From: Bradyrhizobium sp. Ec3.3
GTDB taxonomy: Bacteria > Pseudomonadota > Alphaproteobacteria > Rhizobiales > Xanthobacteraceae
Direction: 5' to 3'
DNA length: 64,000 nt
NCBI RefSeq assembly: GCF_000472925.1
Contig: NZ_AXAS01000002.1
Span: 186,001-250,000, forward strand
Below, piece after piece: positions 8,279 to 17,093 of this stretch. The notes under the pieces are model-generated. The model was not told the origin of the DNA and ran no database searches. It saw only the letters and a list, made by a program, of their open reading frames with translations. The translations under genes were made by a program, and so were the position numbers. How positions within the stretch are numbered: position 1 is the first letter of the stretch; every line of letters begins with the position of its first letter.

Positions 8279-8450
8279 GACGGCAGGTCTCCTGGCTCGC
8301 GGGTCGTGACCTCTTCGCCGCCTTCCCGGGACCGAGAGCCCAGTGGCTAGTGACGAAGGATTCTCCGCTTACAGTTGCGGGGGCAGCCGCGGCATAGGGG
8401 AAAAATCCCCGCACCGCGTTCCCTTTTCATCCCCGATGGGGAAACCGTCA
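8279..8450 (-). promoter_or_regulatory. Cobalamin riboswitch (upstream of the TonB receptor)
   Basis: Read on the minus strand, the region shows the main conserved blocks of the B12 aptamer in order: GATGAAAAGGGAACGCGGTG near 8436-8417, GCTGCCCCCGCAACTGTAAG near 8386-8367, GCCACTGGG followed by GGGAAGGCGG near 8346-8318, and the B12 box AGCCAGGAGACCTGCC at about 8297-8282. It ends some 130 bases before the receptor start. Binding of adenosylcobalamin is expected to switch off the receptor and the PepSY gene. The boundaries are approximate. Confidence 0.93.
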
Positions 8451-8539
8451 CGAGCATCTAGGATTAAGTCCGGGACGGAGTCAATGTGAAGAGGTATGGC
8501 GTTCTTGTCGCAGCAGTGGAAACATCTTGGAGACGTTGA

Positions 8540-9112
8540 ATGGAAGGAGACACCTTCCTCTGGCTGGTACGGCATGCGGTCGTCGATGGCGTTGCGGGGA
8601 CGATCCACGCCATGGATGCGCCGGCCGATTTCAGCGACCGGACGCGCCTCGACGCGCTGCGACGGTGTCTGCCGGAGAGGGCCGCGAGCTATGCGAGCCC
8701 GGCACGACGGACCGTCGACACAGCGCGCGCACTCGGGCTTGATCCGATCCTCGTGCCCGCCTTCAGCGAGCAGGATTTTGGCGAATGGACCGGACGACGT
8801 CACGATGAACTCGCCGCTGCGGGCGACGACGCCTATGCAAGATTCTGGGCCGACCCGGCGGGCTCAAAGCCCCCTGGCGGCGAAAGCTTTGAAGATCAAA
8901 TCGCCAGAACCCGCGAAGGCCTCCACCGCATCGAAAGAGGATCAGCAATCCTCATCGTCCATTCCGGCACGATCCGCGCCGCGCTGTGCATCGCGCTCGA
9001 CCTCGCGCCACAAGCGGCCCTGCGCTTTGCGATCAATCCGCTCTCGCTTACCCGTATCGACCGGCTGGCAACCGGCTGGCGCGTCGTCTCGGTCAATCAG
9101 ACGATCGCTTGA
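8540..9112 (+). CDS. Histidine phosphatase, probable alpha-ribazole phosphatase
   Basis: A 190-residue member of the phosphoglycerate-mutase-like histidine phosphatase family. The phosphorylated His sits in LVRHA near residue 12 (the usual RHG has become RHA). The second-shell Arg/Glu appear in SPARRTVDTA and QDFGEWTG, and the second catalytic His in IVHSGTIRAAL. In this location, convergent with cobT (six bases between the stops) and next to the cobalamin genes, the natural reading is removal of the 5'-phosphate from alpha-ribazole-5'-phosphate (or adenosylcobalamin-5'-phosphate), the last step of the lower-loop branch; in Salmonella this enzyme is called CobC. It is on the plus strand, outside any riboswitch-controlled transcript. 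Confidence 0.75.
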   Translation: MEGDTFLWLVRHAVVDGVAGTIHAMDAPADFSDRTRLDALRRCLPERAASYASPARRTVDTARALGLDPILVPAFSEQDFGEWTGRRHDELAAAGDDAYARFWADPAGSKPPGGESFEDQIARTREGLHRIERGSAILIVHSGTIRAALCIALDLAPQAALRFAINPLSLTRIDRLATGWRVVSVNQTIA

Positions 9113-9118
9113 GCCGCC

Positions 9119-10177
9119 TCAGGCCGGACGATCCGGAACATTGGCCTGCGCGAACGTTGCCATGCCATTGTGCAGGGCGCAGGCGAGCCGCACCAGCGGC
9201 AGCGCGATCGCCGCGCCCGATCCCTCCCCGAGCCTGAGATCAAGGCTAACCAGCGGCTGAACGTTCAGCGCACGAAGCACGAGGCGATGCCCCTGCTCTG
9301 CCGACTGATGCGACGGCAGCAGGAACGGCTGACATGACGGATTAAGCCGCGCGGCCGCCAGCGCAGCGACTGAGACGATGAAGCCGTCGATCAAGGTTGG
9401 AACGCGCCGCTGCGCGGCCGCGATGATGGCGCCGCAGATCGCCGCAATTTCGAGGCCGCCGACCGTGCGGAGCACTTGCTCCGGCGATGCACTCGAATTC
9501 GTCAGGCCATGCCGCGCAAGCGCAGCGTCGATCACGCGCGCCTTGCGTGCACGCCCTGCCGCATCGACACCGGTGCCGCTGCCCGCGATTTCGTCGGCGC
9601 TCACGCCAAGCAGGCTCGCTGCGATCGCCGCCGATGTCGTGGTGTTGCCGATACCCATCTCGCCGAGGATCAGAAGGTCTGGCTGCTTCGCCGCCGCACG
9701 CGCCACCGCGCGCTGTCCGCATTCAAACGCAAACGCGAGCTCCGCCGGCTCCAGCGCAGCTTCCACGCTGAAATCGCGGGTGCCGCAGCGCGGCTTGTCC
9801 GCGACGATCCCCGCGACTTCCGACTGCGCCAGCGAGCCGGCATCGACGACCTCGAGACTTGAGCCCAGTTCGCGCGCCAGCACCGAGATCGCAGCGCCGC
9901 CCGCGGCGAAGTTCGACATCATCGCGATCGTGACTTCCTGCGGATAGGCGGAGACACCCTGGTCGACGATGCCGTGATCGCCGGCAAACACGATGATCGG
10001 CACGCGAGCGGCCCTCGGCTGCTCCGTTTCCTGCAGGCCCGCGAGGTCGATCGCGACCTGCTCGAGCCGTCCGAGCGCGCCGGTCGGCTTGGTCAGTTGC
10101 GCCTGCCGCGCCATCGCCGCCTCGCGATGCGCGGTCGAGATATCAGGGCATTTCTCGTAGACCCAATTGGGGAGCAT
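9119..10177 (-). CDS. cobT: Nicotinate-nucleotide:dimethylbenzimidazole phosphoribosyltransferase
   Basis: A 352-residue cytoplasmic enzyme that moves phosphoribose from nicotinate mononucleotide to 5,6-dimethylbenzimidazole, giving alpha-ribazole phosphate. Family marks are VFAGDHGIVDQGVSAYPQEV, the NaMN-binding GEMGIGNTTTSAA and the catalytic Glu in LRLGEGSGAAIALP near the C terminus; the length is usual. The ATG at 10177 is preceded by GGAGG at a proper distance; the longer open frame to 10360 is non-coding extension. It is the last gene of a cbiM-cobF-cobT operon (35-base gap from cobF) under a riboswitch. Note on naming: this is CobT of Salmonella and CobU of Pseudomonas denitrificans, not the cobaltochelatase CobT subunit. 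Confidence 0.95.
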   Translation of the reverse strand: MLPNWVYEKCPDISTAHREAAMARQAQLTKPTGALGRLEQVAIDLAGLQETEQPRAARVPIIVFAGDHGIVDQGVSAYPQEVTIAMMSNFAAGGAAISVLARELGSSLEVVDAGSLAQSEVAGIVADKPRCGTRDFSVEAALEPAELAFAFECGQRAVARAAAKQPDLLILGEMGIGNTTTSAAIAASLLGVSADEIAGSGTGVDAAGRARKARVIDAALARHGLTNSSASPEQVLRTVGGLEIAAICGAIIAAAQRRVPTLIDGFIVSVAALAAARLNPSCQPFLLPSHQSAEQGHRLVLRALNVQPLVSLDLRLGEGSGAAIALPLVRLACALHNGMATFAQANVPDRPA

Positions 10178-10212
10178 GTCGTCCTGCCTCCGTTCACGCG
10201 ACCGCGGTCGCG

Positions 10213-10962
10213 TCACGCTCTGCGTTTGAGAATGTAGCTGTCCATGATCCAGCCGTGCCGTTCGCGCGCCTCCTGCCGTGCCGCGACGATGCGGGGACCG
10301 ATCTCGGCCAATGCACCCGACATGACGATCTGATCGGGCATGCCGAGATAGGCGCCCCACCAGATCTGCAGGCCTTGCGGATCGAGCGACTGAAATGCCG
10401 TGGCGCCGTCTAGCATCACCACCACGGTGCCGGTGCCGTCAGGCCAGCCGCCTTCGCGCAGTCGCCGCCCTGTCGTGACCAGAAAAGGCTCGCCGATATC
10501 GTTCAGCGGCAGCGCATGCGCCGCGCACAGCGCCTGGATCGAGGTGATGCCGGGGATGACTTCGATCGCGGGCAAAGGATCAAGCCGTCGCGCGATCCGC
10601 AAAGAGGAGTCATAGAGCGAGGGATCGCCCCAGATCAGCAGCGCGACTCGGCCCTCGCGTCCGAGATGCTGCGCAATCTCCCGCGACCAGGCTGCCGCGA
10701 CCGCATCGTGCCAGTCGTCGACGCCCCTGCAGTAATCAGCCTCGCCCGCGTTACGCACCGGCAAGTCGAACTCCGCGATCCGCGTCTCTTTGTTGGTGAG
10801 TACATCGGCGCAAATCGTCCGCCGCAGGTCGGCGAGATCGGACTTCTGCGCTCCCTTGCGCGGGATCAGAACGAGATTGGCCGCGTTGATGGCACGGATC
10901 GCGGCGAGCGTGAGCTGCTCGGGATCGCCGCAACCGATACCTATCAGGGAAAGTGTGAGCAT
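10213..10962 (-). CDS. cobF: Precorrin-6A synthase (deacetylating)
   Basis: A 249-residue SAM-dependent tetrapyrrole methylase that methylates C-1 of precorrin-5 and releases acetate to form precorrin-6A. The SAM-site loops are visible in IGIGCGDPEQLTL and in VIPGITSIQALCAA. CobF occurs only in the aerobic pathway and is a good marker for it. The first codon could be GTG at 10965 or ATG at 10962; the ATG is used here. The upstream ribosome binding site is weak, and the gene begins 45 bases after the cbiM-like permease, so it is presumably co-transcribed with it under the riboswitch at 11739-11900. It sits apart from the other ring methylase genes. Confidence 0.93.
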   Translation of the reverse strand: MLTLSLIGIGCGDPEQLTLAAIRAINAANLVLIPRKGAQKSDLADLRRTICADVLTNKETRIAEFDLPVRNAGEADYCRGVDDWHDAVAAAWSREIAQHLGREGRVALLIWGDPSLYDSSLRIARRLDPLPAIEVIPGITSIQALCAAHALPLNDIGEPFLVTTGRRLREGGWPDGTGTVVVMLDGATAFQSLDPQGLQIWWGAYLGMPDQIVMSGALAEIGPRIVAARQEARERHGWIMDSYILKRRA

Positions 10963-11007
10963 CACGAGTGTGAAGGGCGGCTATGACGGCCGCCCTTCAA
11001 ATCATCT

Positions 11008-11685
11008 CTACGCCGCGTTGTGCAGGCGCGGGGTGACGAGACCGGGCGCGGTGACGCCGCGCAGCGACTTTGCCAGCGCCAGCACCGCGAGATCGGCGAG
11101 CGGCTCGATCACGATGACCAGCGCATAGGACGCGGCGAAGGTCGCGATGTTGGCGAGGTTGGTCGCGCCGAAGCCCGAACCGTAGATGGCCCAGAACGCA
11201 ACCCAGGCGATGATGCCCGACTGATACGCCGTCGAGAGCGCCAGCGCCTGACGATACTGCAGGTCGACATAGGCCGTGTTGCGGGAAATGATGCGGGTCG
11301 CGAGCGCCTGGATGGCGAACAGAGGCACCAAGAGCGTGGTGACGTTCATGCCATATTGCGGCAGGTCAGTAGGCACGAAGAACAGGCCTTGCAGCAGGAG
11401 GCCAAGCGCGAGACCAAGGGCTGCCGGTGCCGCACCGAACAGCAGGAACAGGGTCGAGCCGAGGATGAAGTGCACCTCGGAGACCCCGACCGGGAAGTGC
11501 GGCAGGATCTCGAAGAAGGTGAAGACCAGCGCGGTCGTCGCAGCCGTCCGCACCGCGAACGAGCTGATGCCCTGCTCGCGCACGGTCTCGGCCGCGAGCT
11601 TCAGCGCAACGCCGCCCGCGGCGATGCCGGTTGCGTAACTCAACACGAGCTTGGCGCCCGTCACGATTCCGGGTTCGATATGCAT
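11008..11685 (-). CDS. cbiM: CbiM-like cobalt transport permease (ECF-type S component)
   Basis: A 225-residue polytopic membrane protein that begins MHIEPGIVTGAKL. The N-terminal Met-His-Ile is typical of CbiM/NikM proteins, where the free N terminus and the His ligate the metal. About six hydrophobic segments follow. A gene start at 11685 has AGGAAGGA upstream. No cbiN, cbiQ or cbiO gene lies near it, so this would be a solitary S component, using either a remote ECF module or working alone. It lies directly under a cobalamin riboswitch and is followed by cobF and cobT, which supports cobalt as the substrate. The symbol is given at family level. Confidence 0.78.
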   Translation of the reverse strand: MHIEPGIVTGAKLVLSYATGIAAGGVALKLAAETVREQGISSFAVRTAATTALVFTFFEILPHFPVGVSEVHFILGSTLFLLFGAAPAALGLALGLLLQGLFFVPTDLPQYGMNVTTLLVPLFAIQALATRIISRNTAYVDLQYRQALALSTAYQSGIIAWVAFWAIYGSGFGATNLANIATFAASYALVIVIEPLADLAVLALAKSLRGVTAPGLVTPRLHNAA

Positions 11686-11738
11686 GGTTCAAGTCCTTCC
11701 TGCCGTCACACCCGACGGCCTTGGCGTCCAAACGTGCA

Positions 11739-11900
11739 GGGCCGGTCTCCTGGCTCGCGGATCGAAGGGGATCTCCGGCCTTCCCAGGCCTTGCGGCCCA
11801 GTGGCGGATCGGAGCCCCTCACCGCTTACAGTCGCGGGGGCGGCTGGGGTTTGGGGCGCCGCAACTGGGTCCGCCCACCCCCATTCCCGATTATGCTCCG
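11739..11900 (-). promoter_or_regulatory. Cobalamin riboswitch (upstream of cbiM-cobF-cobT)
   Basis: On the minus strand the conserved blocks appear in order: ATCGGGAATGGGGGTG near 11890-11875, GCCGCCCCCGCGACTGTAAG, GCCACTGGGCC with GGGAAGGCC, and the B12 box AGCCAGGAGACCGGCCC at about 11755-11739. The box reads ACCGGCC where the commonest form is ACCTGCC, an allowed variant. It ends about 54 bases before the permease start and fills the gap between cobA and the permease gene. Boundaries are approximate. Confidence 0.9.
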
Positions 11901-11990
11901 GCGCTTTGCGCCGCATCGAGCACCATGCCCCTCTTGTGTGCCCCTTTCGCAAGCCGGGCGTCAAGGGTCGAACGGCGGCCACGGGCATCA

Positions 11991-12719
11991 TCACGAAGAT
12001 TCTCCCGCCAATGCGCCAAACAGGATGACGGCGGCCGTGGTCGCGGGCGCGGCCTGCGTGAGCTCTTCGGCGAGCCTTGCGATCGTGGTCCGGACGAGCC
12101 GCTCATCGACGCGGCCCAGGGATTCCGCAAACAGCGCTGGCGTTTCCGGCGAAAGACCATGCGCGATCAGCTTTGCGGCCAGATCCGGAAACGTGCGCCG
12201 GCCCATATAGACCACCGTCGTCGCGTCCGGGTCGGCCAGCGCCGCCCAGTTCAGATTTTGCGGCAACTGTCCGGTCACGTCGGCCCCGGTCACGAACTGC
12301 ACCCGGCGCGCGGTGTTTCGCCGGGTCAGGGGGATGCCGGCTTGGGCCGCCGCGACGCAGGCCGAGGTGACGCCGGGCACGATCTCGTAGCCGATCCCCG
12401 ACGCCCGAAGCGACTCGATCTCCTCCTCGAGCCGGCCGAAGATGCCGGCATCGCCGGATTTCAGCCGCACCACGCGCGCGCCGGTCGCCGCATAATCGAC
12501 CAGCAGGCGGTTCACGTGCTGCTGCTTGGTCGAGGGCCGGCCGGCGCGTTTTCCGACCGCCACCAGATTGGCGCCGGGCCGGGCCAGTTCGAGGATCGCG
12601 CCGGACGCGAGATCGTCATAGAGCACGACGTCGGCCCCGCGCAGCCGCGCGGCGCCCTTGAGCGTCAAAAGCCCGGGATCGCCGGGACCGGCGGAGATGA
12701 AGGAGACGAAGCCGCTCAC
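11991..12719 (-). CDS. cobA: Uroporphyrinogen-III C-methyltransferase
   Basis: A 242-residue SAM:uroporphyrinogen III methyltransferase that adds methyl groups at C-2 and C-7 to give precorrin-2, the first committed step. Visible signatures are FISAGPGDPGLLTLKG at the N terminus, the AVGKRAGRPSTKQ segment, RLKSGDAGIFGR and EIVPGVTSACVAAA. It lacks the dehydrogenase/chelatase half found in CysG, so it is the stand-alone CobA type. Its start codon overlaps the cobB stop by four bases. It is the last gene of the cobL-cobE-cobM-cobB-cobA run and ends about 90 bases before the next riboswitch. Confidence 0.95.
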   Translation of the reverse strand: MSGFVSFISAGPGDPGLLTLKGAARLRGADVVLYDDLASGAILELARPGANLVAVGKRAGRPSTKQQHVNRLLVDYAATGARVVRLKSGDAGIFGRLEEEIESLRASGIGYEIVPGVTSACVAAAQAGIPLTRRNTARRVQFVTGADVTGQLPQNLNWAALADPDATTVVYMGRRTFPDLAAKLIAHGLSPETPALFAESLGRVDERLVRTTIARLAEELTQAAPATTAAVILFGALAGESS

Positions 12720-14026
12720 CGGTCCTCCGCAATCAGGTGAAAGAAAGTACCCGTCGCATGCCCGCGCCGCGATCCTGTCTCCGCGACAACAGCGCCTGTC
12801 GCGTCACGCACGATCGCAAGCGGTACATCAGGCTGCGCGAGAATCGTCGAATAATGGAATTCATGACCGCGCAGGCGCGCGCCCGGCCGACGTCCCGGCA
12901 TTGGTGCCGCGAGCTCGGCAAGACGATAGCCGAGATGCATGCGACGCTTGGCAAAGCTCGTCTCCAGGCCCAGGAGGCCAAGCATCTCGTGCCGCGCGCC
13001 GTCGGCATCGGTCAAGGTCGCGCCCATCACCATGTAGCCGCCGCATTCGCCATGGACCGGCCGCGTCTCGGCGAAGTCGCGCATGCGCTCGCGAAAGCGC
13101 GTATTCACTGCGAGCCGGCCGGGATGCAACTCGGGATAACCGCCGGGCAGCCAGCACACATCGGCGCTTGCATCGGGTCCCTCGTCGGCGAGCGGCGAGA
13201 ACGGCTGGATCTCCGCACCGGCGTCGCGCCAGGCCTCGAGCATATGTGGATAGACGAAGGAAAACGCGGCGTCGCGCGCCAGCGCAATGCGCTGGCCCGG
13301 CGGCGTGACGTTGAGCCCATTCGTGGCTGATTGCGCCAACCATGTGGACGCCGCGCCCAGCGCGGCATCGAGATCGACGTGCTCACTGACAAAGCGCGCC
13401 GCTTCATCGATCAGGGTTCCGATCTCCGCCTGCTCTTCGGCCTGCACCAGGCCGAGATGCCGCTTCGGCAGGCTGATCTCGGCATGGCGCGGCAACGCGC
13501 CGAACACCGCAATGCCGGCATCGTTCATCGCACGCCGCACGAGATCCTCATGCCGCGGGCTCGCGACGCGGTTGAGCACGACGCCGGCAAGGCGTACACC
13601 GCTGCGGAAATCCCGCAAGCCGGTCGCAATTGCAGCTGCCGTCTGCGCCTGGCCTGACGGATCAATCACCAGCAGCACGGGCCAGCCCATCATCTCCGCG
13701 ATGTCGGCGGTGGCGCCTGTACCGGAGACGCCGCGCGCGGCAACGCCGTCGAACAGGCCCATTGAGCCCTCGGCCAGTATGAGATCGGCGTTCGCGCCGC
13801 GGCTGACGAGATGTTCGATGCTCGCACGATCCATCGCCCAGCTGTCGATGTTGACGGAGGCGCGTCCCGTGGCCGCCGCGTGAAAGGCGGGATCGATGTA
13901 GTCAGGGCCGCTCTTGAAGCACTGCACCTTGAGGCCGCGATCGCGATAGGCGCGTGCGAGCGCCAGCGTCAGCGTCGTCTTGCCGACGCCGGAAGCCGGC
14001 GCGGAAATGACGAGACCTGCCGCCAT
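12716..14026 (-). CDS. cobB: Hydrogenobyrinic acid a,c-diamide synthase
   Basis: A 436-residue glutamine-dependent amidotransferase that amidates the a and c acetate side chains of hydrogenobyrinic acid. The N-terminal ATP-binding P-loop is SAPASGVGKTTLTLALA (residues about 7-23), followed by FKSGPDYIDPAFH and AEGSMGLFDG. The C-terminal class I glutaminase domain has the nucleophile Cys in VHGECGGYMVMG and a late His in RGHEFHYS. ATG 14026 overlaps the cobM stop by one base and is preceded by GGAGG. The longer upstream open frame is antisense-biased extension over cobM. Confidence 0.95.
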   Translation of the reverse strand: MAAGLVISAPASGVGKTTLTLALARAYRDRGLKVQCFKSGPDYIDPAFHAAATGRASVNIDSWAMDRASIEHLVSRGANADLILAEGSMGLFDGVAARGVSGTGATADIAEMMGWPVLLVIDPSGQAQTAAAIATGLRDFRSGVRLAGVVLNRVASPRHEDLVRRAMNDAGIAVFGALPRHAEISLPKRHLGLVQAEEQAEIGTLIDEAARFVSEHVDLDAALGAASTWLAQSATNGLNVTPPGQRIALARDAAFSFVYPHMLEAWRDAGAEIQPFSPLADEGPDASADVCWLPGGYPELHPGRLAVNTRFRERMRDFAETRPVHGECGGYMVMGATLTDADGARHEMLGLLGLETSFAKRRMHLGYRLAELAAPMPGRRPGARLRGHEFHYSTILAQPDVPLAIVRDATGAVVAETGSRRGHATGTFFHLIAEDR

Positions 14027-14808
14027 CACGATGCCTCCGGAAAGCGCGGCGCCGGTCCGACCGGCCGGTAGCGGCGATCGTAGTCGGCGGCGTAAAGACG
14101 GCTCTCGGAGAACTCCTCCGAGCCGAGTGTTTTGCCGACCAGGATGAGCGCGGTACGTTCGAGCTCGGCGCCGACGGCCGCATCGAGCGTGGCGAGCGTA
14201 GCGCGGACGATGCGCTGGTCCGGCCAGCTCGCGCGCCAGACGATCGCCACCGGACAGTCCGCGCCATAGTGCGGCGTCAACTCGGCGATCACCTTGTCGA
14301 GCAGATGAATCGAGAGATGGATCGCGAGCACCGCGCCGGTCGCGGCGAACGCAGCAAGCTTCTCGCCATCTGGCATCGCGCTCGCGCGTCCCGGTGTCCG
14401 CGTCAGCACCACCGATTGCGCAAGCCCCGGCAGCGTCAGCTCGGCCTCCAGCGCAGCGGCGGCCGCCGCGAAGGACGGCACACCCGGTGTGACGGTGAAG
14501 GGAATGCCGAGCGCGCGCAGGCGGCGCAATTGCTCGCCCATCGCCGACCAGACCGAGAGGTCGCCCGAATGTAGCCGCGCGACATCCTTGCCTTCTCCAT
14601 GCGCGTTGGCGATCTCGGCGATGATCTCGTCGAGCGACAGCGGCGCCGTGTTGACGATCCGCGCGCCCTTCGGGCAGTGCGCCAGAACGCCTTCTGGCAC
14701 GAGCGAGCCCGCATAGAGGCACACCGGCGAGGCCGCGATCAGATCACGCCCACGCAAGGTGAGGAGATCGGCGGCGCCCGGCCCCGCCCCAATGAAATGC
14801 ACGGTCAT
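14026..14808 (-). CDS. cobM: Precorrin-4 C(11)-methyltransferase
   Basis: A 260-residue SAM-dependent methylase that converts precorrin-4 to precorrin-5. It begins [20 protein letters not shown], the classic tetrapyrrole methylase loop, and continues with [22 protein letters not shown] and [16 protein letters not shown], all typical of CobM/CbiF. The start at 14808 overlaps the cobE stop by four bases. The family length is normal (about 250-260). Confidence 0.95.
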   Translation of the reverse strand: MTVHFIGAGPGAADLLTLRGRDLIAASPVCLYAGSLVPEGVLAHCPKGARIVNTAPLSLDEIIAEIANAHGEGKDVARLHSGDLSVWSAMGEQLRRLRALGIPFTVTPGVPSFAAAAAALEAELTLPGLAQSVVLTRTPGRASAMPDGEKLAAFAATGAVLAIHLSIHLLDKVIAELTPHYGADCPVAIVWRASWPDQRIVRATLATLDAAVGAELERTALILVGKTLGSEEFSESRLYAADYDRRYRPVGPAPRFPEAS

Positions 14809-15173
14809 TCGCCGTCTCCCTCTGCAATCGCCGCGGTCGCGGTCCGGTCCTGCGAAACCACGCGCGTCGCAATCAGTCGCGCGCCACGGCCGGCGGCCGC
14901 AAGCGCGACGGCTTCCGCCACCGATCCAGTGCCGAACTTTTCCTGGATGAGTTTTGACTGCGTCGGCGTCGCGATGCCGGCGAGCATGTCGGCGGAAATG
15001 GCCTTGATCGGCACGTCGAATTCGCCCGCCAGCAACTTCAGCGCCGGGCTGTCCGCCTTGTCGCTGACTGTTGCAACAGCCGCGAGACCTTCCACGCCGC
15101 CCGCGGCGAGAAGTGCCTCGCGCAGCGCAGCAAGGGTAACGTCGCGCTTGAAGCCGAGCCCAGCGACTTTCAT
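14805..15173 (-). CDS. cobE: CobE protein (CbiG C-terminal-type, cobalamin biosynthesis)
   Basis: A 122-residue protein that equals the C-terminal domain of CbiG, opening [20 protein letters not shown]. The motif GLGFxRxxTxxxL and the later [23 protein letters not shown] identify the CobE/GbiG family. In the aerobic pathway CobE is needed for full cobalamin synthesis, but its exact reaction is not settled. Its start overlaps the cobL stop and its stop overlaps the cobM start, so it is translationally coupled on both sides. Confidence 0.9.
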   Translation of the reverse strand: MKVAGLGFKRDVTLAALREALLAAGGVEGLAAVATVSDKADSPALKLLAGEFDVPIKAISADMLAGIATPTQSKLIQEKFGTGSVAEAVALAAAGRGARLIATRVVSQDRTATAAIAEGDGE

Positions 15174-16348
15174 CGCGCCACGCTCCATTGCACGATCGGC
15201 CGCGCCGCGTCCCAGGATCGATAGCGTCCCAACGGGCCCGCATGCGCAATCTCGACCCGCATCAATTCGCCGCCATGGCGCTGGTTCAGCTCCACCAGCA
15301 ACGTTTCCGTCTCCAGCGTTACGGCATGAGCAACCAGCCGCGTGCCCTGCGCAATCTGCGACCAGACGGCATCGAACATCGCGGCATCGAGGCCGCCGCC
15401 GATGAACACGGCGTCGGGCGTCTCCAGGCCCGCCGTTGCGCCGGGCGCAGCTCCTACGATCACGGCGATCCGATGCGCCAGTCCGAAAGCCGCGGCATTG
15501 CTGCGGATGTTCGCGGCACGATCCTCGCGCGCCTCGATCGCAATCGCCGCGCCGCCGCACAAGGCCCATTCCACCGAGATCGAACCCGAGCCCGCCCCGA
15601 TGTCCCAGAGGCGTTCGCCCGGACGCGGCGCCAGCGCGGACAAAGCCAGCGCACGTATCGGCCGCTTGGTGATCTGACCGTCATGCAGGAAGAGATCGTC
15701 CGCAAGGCCGGAGCTGCGGGGAATCCCATTCGGTCCCCTCGCCTCCAGCGCGACCGCGACCAGGTCGCCAGGCTCGGCTGCATAGGCGTCCGCTTGGTGC
15801 GACCTGATACGCTCGCGCTGCCCGCCGAGCGCTGAGAGGGTCCGGAACGCCGACGCGCCCCAGCCTCGCTCCGTCAACCAGCTCGCGAGATCGCTGGCCG
15901 CCTTGCCGTCGCGCACGAGGCAGATGATCCGCGCACCATCTGCCAGATGTGGCACCAGACGCTCGAACGGCGCGGCATGGAGCGCAACGCATATGCAAGA
16001 TTCGACTCGCCAGCCCAATCTCGCCGCAGCCAGCGAGAACGTCGAAGGCGCGGAATGCGCGATCCACTCGCCCGCTTCCAGCCTCTCGGCGAGGCTGGCG
16101 CCGGCGCCGTGCCAGAACGGATCGCCGGACGCAAGCACCGCGGTGGGCCGGCCACGGCAATCCAGAACGACATCCGCGTCGAACGGCACTGGCCACGGGC
16201 GGCCGCGATCGGTTATGCCTGCCAGCGCAAGATGGCGCTCGCCGCCGAACACGGTCTCGGCCCTGGCAAGCGCCTTTCGGCTTGCCTCGGAGAGGCCCGC
16301 GAGGCCATCTTCGCCGATACCGATGATGGTCAGCCAGGGATCAGCCAT
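15170..16348 (-). CDS. cobL: Precorrin-6Y C5,15-methyltransferase (decarboxylating)
   Basis: A 392-residue two-domain enzyme that methylates C-5 and C-15 of precorrin-6B and decarboxylates the C-12 acetate. The N-terminal tetrapyrrole methylase domain shows [17 protein letters not shown] (CbiE-like, residues about 5-200). The C-terminal domain has a classical SAM loop [16 protein letters not shown] (CbiT-like, about 225-390). The ATG at 16348 shares the tetranucleotide CATG with the cobK start on the other strand; GAGG precedes it, inside cobK. No intergenic space exists for a promoter, so it probably depends on transcription arriving from cobJ and beyond. Confidence 0.95.
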   Translation of the reverse strand: MADPWLTIIGIGEDGLAGLSEASRKALARAETVFGGERHLALAGITDRGRPWPVPFDADVVLDCRGRPTAVLASGDPFWHGAGASLAERLEAGEWIAHSAPSTFSLAAARLGWRVESCICVALHAAPFERLVPHLADGARIICLVRDGKAASDLASWLTERGWGASAFRTLSALGGQRERIRSHQADAYAAEPGDLVAVALEARGPNGIPRSSGLADDLFLHDGQITKRPIRALALSALAPRPGERLWDIGAGSGSISVEWALCGGAAIAIEAREDRAANIRSNAAAFGLAHRIAVIVGAAPGATAGLETPDAVFIGGGLDAAMFDAVWSQIAQGTRLVAHAVTLETETLLVELNQRHGGELMRVEIAHAGPLGRYRSWDAARPIVQWSVAR

Positions 16349-17093
16349 GACGCGCGCCCTCATTCTGGGCGGAACGAGTGATGCGAATACGCTCGCCGCG
16401 GAGATCGCGCGTGCCGGCGTCGATGCGATCTATTCCTATGGCGGTCGCACCCGCGCGCCCGCCGGTCAGCCGCTGCCGACCCGCACCGGCGGCTTCGGCG
16501 GCGTGAGCGGACTTGCGGACTACATCCGGCAGGAGGGCATCACGCATGTCGTCGACGCCACCCATCCCTTTGCGGCCGAGATGAGCCGCAATGCGGTCGC
16601 GGCCTGCACAGAAACGGAGACGCCGCTGGTCGCGCTCGAACGCGCACCCTGGGTTAAAGCGGCCGGAGATCACTGGATCGAGGTCGCGGATATCGCCGCC
16701 GCAGTCGCAGCCCTGCCCGAGACGCCGGCGTGCATCTTCCTCGCGATCGGCCGGCAGCATATCGCGCCGTTTAGCGAGAGGCCGCAGCACGCCTATACGC
16801 TCAGGTTCGTCGACCCGCCTGAGGGCGCGCTGCCGTTCGAAGCCGATGTCATCGTATCGCGCGGGCCGTTCACGCTTAAAAGCGAGCTGGAGATGCTGCA
16901 ATCGCGCCGCATCGCATGGATCGTCGCCCGCAATTCCGGCGGCGATGGCGCGCGCGCCAAGATCGACGCAGGCCGCGCGCTCGACTTGCCCGTCATCATG
17001 ATCTCGCGACCGCAACTGCCCGAGCGGCCGCGGGTGGAAAGCGTGGTCGAGGTCATGGCCTGGCTCGGTCATCGGGCCTGCCTCGGCGCATAG
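16347..17093 (+). CDS. cobK: Precorrin-6A reductase, inverted inside the cob gene train
   Basis: A 248-residue NADPH-dependent reductase of precorrin-6A to precorrin-6B (dihydro-precorrin-6X). Visible marks are LILGGTSDANTLAA at the N terminus, YSYGGRT, VVDATHPFAAEMSRNA and the late VARNSGGDGARAKIDAGR. The gene lies on the plus strand, opposite to all other ring genes. Its ATG overlaps that of cobL in CATG at 16346-16349, and its last 25 bases overlap the 3' end of cobJ. An AGGGA about eight bases upstream serves as ribosome binding site and lies within cobL. Its promoter must be inside cobL. Any minus-strand read-through from cobJ to cobL would be fully antisense to it. Confidence 0.94.
   Translation: MTRALILGGTSDANTLAAEIARAGVDAIYSYGGRTRAPAGQPLPTRTGGFGGVSGLADYIRQEGITHVVDATHPFAAEMSRNAVAACTETETPLVALERAPWVKAAGDHWIEVADIAAAVAALPETPACIFLAIGRQHIAPFSERPQHAYTLRFVDPPEGALPFEADVIVSRGPFTLKSELEMLQSRRIAWIVARNSGGDGARAKIDAGRALDLPVIMISRPQLPERPRVESVVEVMAWLGHRACLGA

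Noticed and set aside
11020..12740. Long plus-strand frames (396 and 369 codons) crossing cbiM, the riboswitch and cobA
   Set aside because: They run through a conserved minus-strand riboswitch and two real genes and have no motif.
14027..14722. Extension of cobB to a 668-residue protein
   Set aside because: The added part is an out-of-frame reading of cobM, and a good ribosome binding site precedes the normal ATG at 14026.
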